Positions 59,591 to 64,000 of a stretch of 64,000 bases of DNA are shown one piece after another. Below the pieces are notes generated by a model. That model was not told where the DNA came from, did no database searches, and saw only the letters and a list, made by a program, of their open reading frames with translations. How positions within the stretch are numbered: the stretch's first letter is position 1; the number at the start of each line of letters is the position of its first letter. A program made the position numbers and the translations under genes. This DNA is from Turnera subulata (taxonomy: Eukaryota > Streptophyta > Magnoliopsida > Malpighiales > Passifloraceae): assembly GCA_028386065.3 (NCBI GenBank), contig JAKUCV010007482.1, positions 17,800 to 81,799 of the forward strand, given 5' to 3'.

Positions 59591-62397
59591 ATGGAGATAG
59601 AAAGGGGAGTGAAAATGAGGATGAGGAACAAATACAGGAAACCAACCACTTTCCATTGCAATGCAGGGAGCAGATGCTCATTATCCGTTGCTGTATGGAG
59701 CTTGGTGGGGTTTCTACTTTTCCTTCACTTATACACCCTTGTTGGCCAGAATGGTGGAAAAGGTGGAGAATTACAATTGCGCAGAAGTCACCTCCACCCT
59801 TTGTTCTGGGAACTTGAAGAAGTAGAGGAGGAAAATATCCAAATTCCTCCTCCGAGGGGGAAAAGATCCCCTCGTGCTGCAAAACGAAGACCTAAGAGGC
59901 CAACTACATTGATTGATGAATTTCTTGATGAGAATTCTCAACTCAGGCATGTATTCTTTCCAGGAATGCAAACTGCCTTGGATCCGAGGAAGGCATCTGG
60001 GAATGAAAGCTTCTACTACCATCCTGCGAGAATATGGCTGGACACAGAGGGAAATCCTATTCAAGCTCATGGAGGTGGTATTCTATTTGATGAAATGTCA
60101 AGGACTTACTATTGGTATGGAGAATATAAGGACGGACCAACCTACCATGCTCACAAAAAAGGAGCAGCACGGGTAAGCTCAGAATATTCTGATTGTAACA
60201 TCAAATTGCTCGATTTCCATTTAATAGCCGTCATAGTTCTATTTCCTCCATGCAAGTATTGCATACAGCATCCACCTGCATTTTTTTTACATGTACTAGG
60301 ACAATGCAGCAGTTTAGTGAACTTCCTTGACAATGTCTGTTTCTCTGTCATGAGGTTTAAAGTGCAGAAACAGCTTCACGTAGAGAATAGTTAAGGTCTC
60401 AATGTCATGAATCTCTTCATAACGTAGTGTTATGTAGGAAATCCATCTTTCCACCTATTGCTGGAATGTTGTTTTATTTCCATGGATGAACGACTTTCAT
60501 GGGTAAGTCTTACTCCAGGTGAGCCTGGTGCCACAGTTAGCACATGCCAGGAGCCAGCTACGGACATTGTTCGGAGGAGGGTAGGGTGAGAGTAGTCCGA
60601 GAGTCTTGAGTCAAGTCATAAAAATGGTGTTATATTCTGCAAGAGCAGTGACATTGATGAATATGTTTCTTAGAGAATGCACATCAGCTTTGGAGCTTGT
60701 ATGCTTCTATGATCAGTGTTAATTCAGCAGCAAAGTAATATTCTCCATGTATCTAGTCCATTTTTTTTATGGGACTTGCTCAAAATAGGCCTAGCTACCG
60801 AAAAGAACATGTCTTGACTTGCCACTCTGAATAAATGATTTTGTATAACCTACTGAATAGAGCATATAATTTGCTGGATGGCTAGGGTGTTATGTTTTAC
60901 CTTGCTGTTTTCACTACAAAGAATGTACCATGTGAGCATCTGTTATTGATATTTCATTTAATTCATCATGGTGAATGTGGGCATACAATATAGTAGCCAC
61001 TGGTGTCAAGAATGGTTACTCAGAAGTGTTAATCCATGGTACTGCTTGTAAGAATGCTGGTATGATGTTTATGATGATGAACTGGTGTTTTCATATGCTG
61101 TTATTTTCCTGTAAGAATCATTTCTCTTGTTCCCTCTTTTTCCCTGTTTGTATTCTAGTTGTCAAACAGTGCTATCATTTTCGGCAATCTCTCTGTTGTT
61201 GATTTTTGTGTCGTTCACTAGCTGGAAGTTTCTTTAGTGTTATTCTGGTGCTCGTTTTGTAATTTGTCATGTAATTTGCACCCGAACCACGTAAATATTG
61301 TCATCAATCTAGATATTGTAGATGATGGTCGATTTTTACTCCTCTTCTGGTTGCATCTTCTTGAATACATTTGTAATGGAATTTTTCATGCCAGCACCAA
61401 AATTTCTGACACTACGTCAGATTTCATATCTGCAGTTGTGCTTGTGATGGCATTGAACTTTTATTTTAAAACGCAGAGATGAGATTAATGTACTTCACCT
61501 CCAAATTAACCACACTTATTTATCAGGTTCTCTCTGTGTACTTCTCTTCAGGTTGATATCATTGGCGTTGGTTGCTATTCCTCTAAGGACCTTTGGAGAT
61601 GGAAAAACGAGGGCCTTGTGCTGCTAGCAGAGGAGACAAATGAAACACATGACCTCCATAAATCAAACGTGCTTGAGCGGCCAAAAGTCATTTACAATGA
61701 CAGGACAGGAAAATACGTAATGTGGATGCATATAGACGACGCTAACTACACCAAAGCTTCAGTTGGCATTGCCATTAGCGATTACCCAACTGGTCCTTTC
61801 ACTTATCTCCGTAGCCAGCGGCCTCATGGATGTGACAGCAGGGACATGACCATCTTCAAAGATGATGATGGTACAGCATATATCATATACTCCTCTGAGG
61901 ACAACAGCGAACTCCACATTGGACCACTTACAGAGGACTATCTAGATGCTACACGCTTTGTGAGACGAATTCTTGTTGGACAACACAGGGAAGCTCCAGC
62001 TCTATTTAAGCACCAAGGGACTTACTACATGATCACATCAGGGTGCACTGGCTGGGCGCCAAATGAGGCACTTGCCCATGCAGCTGAGTCAATCATGGGG
62101 CCGTGGGAGACCATGGGAAACCCATGCATTGGTGGAAACAAAGTGTTTCGGTACACAACATTTTTTGCTCAAAGTACATTTGTAATTCCCTTGCCGGGAT
62201 TTCCAGGTTCGTTCATTTTTATGGCGGATCGGTGGAATCCAGCTGATTTGAGGGACTCGAGATATGTGTGGTTACCTTTGATTGTTGGCGGACCGGCTGA
62301 TCAGCCACTAGAATACAATTTTGGGTTCCCTGTATGGTCGAGAGTATCAATTTACTGGCACAGAAAGTGGAAACTTCCTTCCACTTTGGTTGGTTAG
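59591..62397 (+). CDS. GH43 exo-beta-1,3-galactosidase-type enzyme, type II membrane protein
   Basis: Coding exons 59591-60172 and 61552-62397 (intron 60173-61551, GT-AG) give 475 aa. The start MEIERGVKMRMRNKY follows a 5' UTR splice acceptor; a downstream Met at residue 9 or 11 is possible. Residues about 29-51 form one membrane segment after a basic cytosolic tail, then a Pro/Arg-rich stem. The GH43 five-bladed propeller starts near residue 145 (QAHGGG at 158-163, YYWYGEYKDG). KDDDGTAYIIYSS (about 297) and the RPKVIYND, HREAPALFK and WAPNEALAHAA motifs follow. Arabidopsis GH43A and GH43B, its closest relatives in my recall, are Golgi exo-beta-1,3-galactosidases acting on arabinogalactan-protein glycans and affecting cell expansion. 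The frame is intact. Confidence 0.93.
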
Positions 62398-63505
62398 AAT
62401 GAGAGCTTTATTTCCCATTTGAGTGTACAATATGTGAATTCTCTCTGCTTATTCTTTCACTACCTTTTACTAGAAGATTGTACTTAGATCATAGATTGTG
62501 TTTAGGCGACCATCAATTTAGCTTGTACAAGGAGTGAATGTTTGCGGATAAAGATTATTGATCAGGTGAAAATTTTACCAATAATTCACGTTTGTGTTCA
62601 TTGACGCTTCATTTCTTAAAACTTGTGACCAGTTTATGCTTAATGTGTGAAAGTTGAAAAAGGTTGCTATCTTTTTTATCACTCCATACTGAAGGTGGGA
62701 CGGACTTGGGTCGATACTTCATCCTTCTTGCTTTTGGAAGAATGCGAATGAGCTACAAGTCGAATGGTAAGGGTTGTATCTTTGAGCATCCATTTGGAAA
62801 ATTTTTCTTATATGGGGGATTTGACTTGGCCCCCCTTGTGTTGTGTTAGCGGGTCGTACATAAAAGCTACTCTCTGGAACAGACAAGACTGGTAAGAGTG
62901 ATTCCCTTGAGCCTACAATAATATGTCTTCTCAAAAAAAGAAAAAAACATGTCTTCTCTTATCAGTTTCTGACTGGCACAACACCTAGTCTCGAAATTTT
63001 GGCAAGTTGGTATAGAAAAGTCGAAGCAAACGTTAAAAAGTCGATAACTCCTCTTGCAAACTACAACCGTTGACAATGAATGGAGAGTACATAATTAATC
63101 TCTTAATAATAGTGATGAAGTTGCCATTTTTTAAGGTTCAATGAGTGAAGGCATTAAGTTGGCCCTTAATCCACGCATCCATAACAGGACAATAGTTCAA
63201 TTTCCATTTCTGCCCCATAAGAAGACAGACCGGCAAGTCTGGAGCTAATGCCATACATACCAACCACGGACAAGCTGTTCACCAAACCAAGGCCAGTGGT
63301 TAAAAAATATAATTCGCCTGGTAGTGTTTGAGAATGAGAAGCAAGACGTTAGTTCCTCTTGTTTGGAAAATTTGGGAAGTAATATTTTATCAATTTATGC
63401 ATATATCCAAAAAAAATTTGTCGCTCTAAATAAAATCAAATTAAGGTTTCCTGGACTTACTAATTTGTCTTGTTTGATCTGTAATTGAAGATGAAAAACC
63501 GGACT
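62398..63505. other. GH43 3' flank, no further gene seen
   Basis: Contains the GH43 3' UTR and AT-rich spacer. The short ORFs here have no recognisable similarity. Confidence 0.5.
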
Positions 63506-64000
63506 TTTTTTTTTTTTTTTGAGAAATAGTTGTTCCATTCATTCAAGCATGGCCATATAGCCGTTCATACAAAGCATAAACACAAGATCATCATTACATA
63601 GTATTACTTAGACAACCAAAATGGAGGGGATCCTCAAGCCAAACACATAGATCAATTAAGTGTTGCGCTCGTCTGGCCAGATGATGCGCCATGCTATTCT
63701 ATGCTATTCTGAGCTCGGGGAATGTACTTAATAGTGGATACTCGGCCAAGATTATGTATCGCCTTTATATCAGAAGTCACTGACCCCAGGTGGGATAGAT
63801 CTACCGTACTTACATTGTTTAGACGCTGTGCAAGCAATTGAGAGTCCGTTTCCACTCGCAGCTGATGAAAGCCACAGTCCTTGGCTAAGTTTAGGTAGTC
63901 CTTTAATGCAATGACTTCAGGGATCAAAGATCAAGTACTCTAGGCAGGCGTTTTGAGAAAGCTGCCATAAACACATTATCAGCATTAACAATAACTGCAC
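63506..64000 (-). mobile_element. LINE 3' end with RNase H relic (runs off window)
   Basis: A T run at 63506-63521 marks the poly(A) tail of a minus-strand retroposon. Reading left from the window edge, the frame gives EVIALKDYLNLAKDCG, LRVETDSQLLAQRLNN and the KYIPRAQNSIEHSMAHHLAR region, matching the RNase H-like C-terminal domain of plant LINE ORF2. It continues past 64000, so the left target site cannot be paired. Confidence 0.75.

Noticed and set aside
60173..60394. GH43 read-through ORF continuing past exon 2
   Set aside because: The continuation loses GH43 similarity at a perfect GTAAGC donor, and the next exon resumes the domain in frame at 61552.
62664..63076. Short ORFs downstream of GH43
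   Set aside because: All under 75 codons, no similarity, on both strands of AT-rich sequence.
1..64000. tRNA, rRNA and other structured RNA genes
   Set aside because: No tRNA A/B-box pair with an acceptor stem or rRNA core was recognised by eye. Primer-binding-site matches to tRNA 3' ends belong to the retroelements. A tRNAscan or Rfam run would be needed to exclude small ncRNAs.

Overview
This is a plant nuclear window, almost certainly from a eudicot. It has three intron-containing genes with canonical GT-AG splicing, and most of the rest is LTR retrotransposon sequence in nested layers. No rRNA, tRNA or CRISPR array was found. Everything was read by eye; no database search was run.

Genes. 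Three genes could be rebuilt with reading frames that stay open across every splice junction: (i) 21632-23758 (+), a single-Myb/histone H1/coiled-coil telomere-repeat-binding factor (TRB, 292 aa); (ii) 27039-32911 (-), a nine-exon pentatricopeptide-repeat protein of the DELAYED GREENING 1 type (DG1, 874 aa); (iii) 59591-62397 (+), a membrane-anchored GH43 exo-beta-1,3-galactosidase-type enzyme (475 aa). From memory, their Arabidopsis counterparts (TRB2 At5g67580, DG1 At5g67570, GH43B At5g67540) are close neighbours, so the genes look like an old syntenic block blown apart by transposons.

Left block (1-20363). Element A (Ty3/gypsy; 3' end and 3' LTR 1077-3329) sits inside the 5' LTR of element B, a decayed Tekay/Del-like chromovirus (3330-11964). 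Then come two minus-strand gypsy relics, C (Reina-like, chromodomain) interrupted by D. A telomere-motif-like tract that switches strand at about 16500 follows, then solo LTR K (17051-20358, TSD GTTTG).

Gene island (20364-33292). TRB, a 5'-truncated LINE with target-site duplications, then DG1. Intron 5 of DG1 holds a 1.6-kb Mutator-like element with ~260-bp terminal inverted repeats, a 9-bp TSD and a captured, broken gene fragment (Pack-MULE). A 581-bp hAT-type MITE follows.

Nested block (34015-47689). One ancient Tekay-type solo LTR (F, TSD GTTAA) was split by three later insertions: solo LTR I (TSD TCAAG), minus-strand solo LTR H (TSD CCCAC) and minus-strand solo LTR J (TSD AGATA). H is in turn split by element E. 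E is the most unusual object here: an integrated retrotransposon derivative whose two LTRs are INVERTED, flanked by one 5-bp TSD (ATGGG).

Right block (48160-64000). Element G is a complete-length but decayed Tat-lineage gypsy element (48165-57539, TSD AGATC) with a post-pol 91-bp tandem array and a spliced antisense ORF. The GH43 gene and a second LINE 3' end complete the window.
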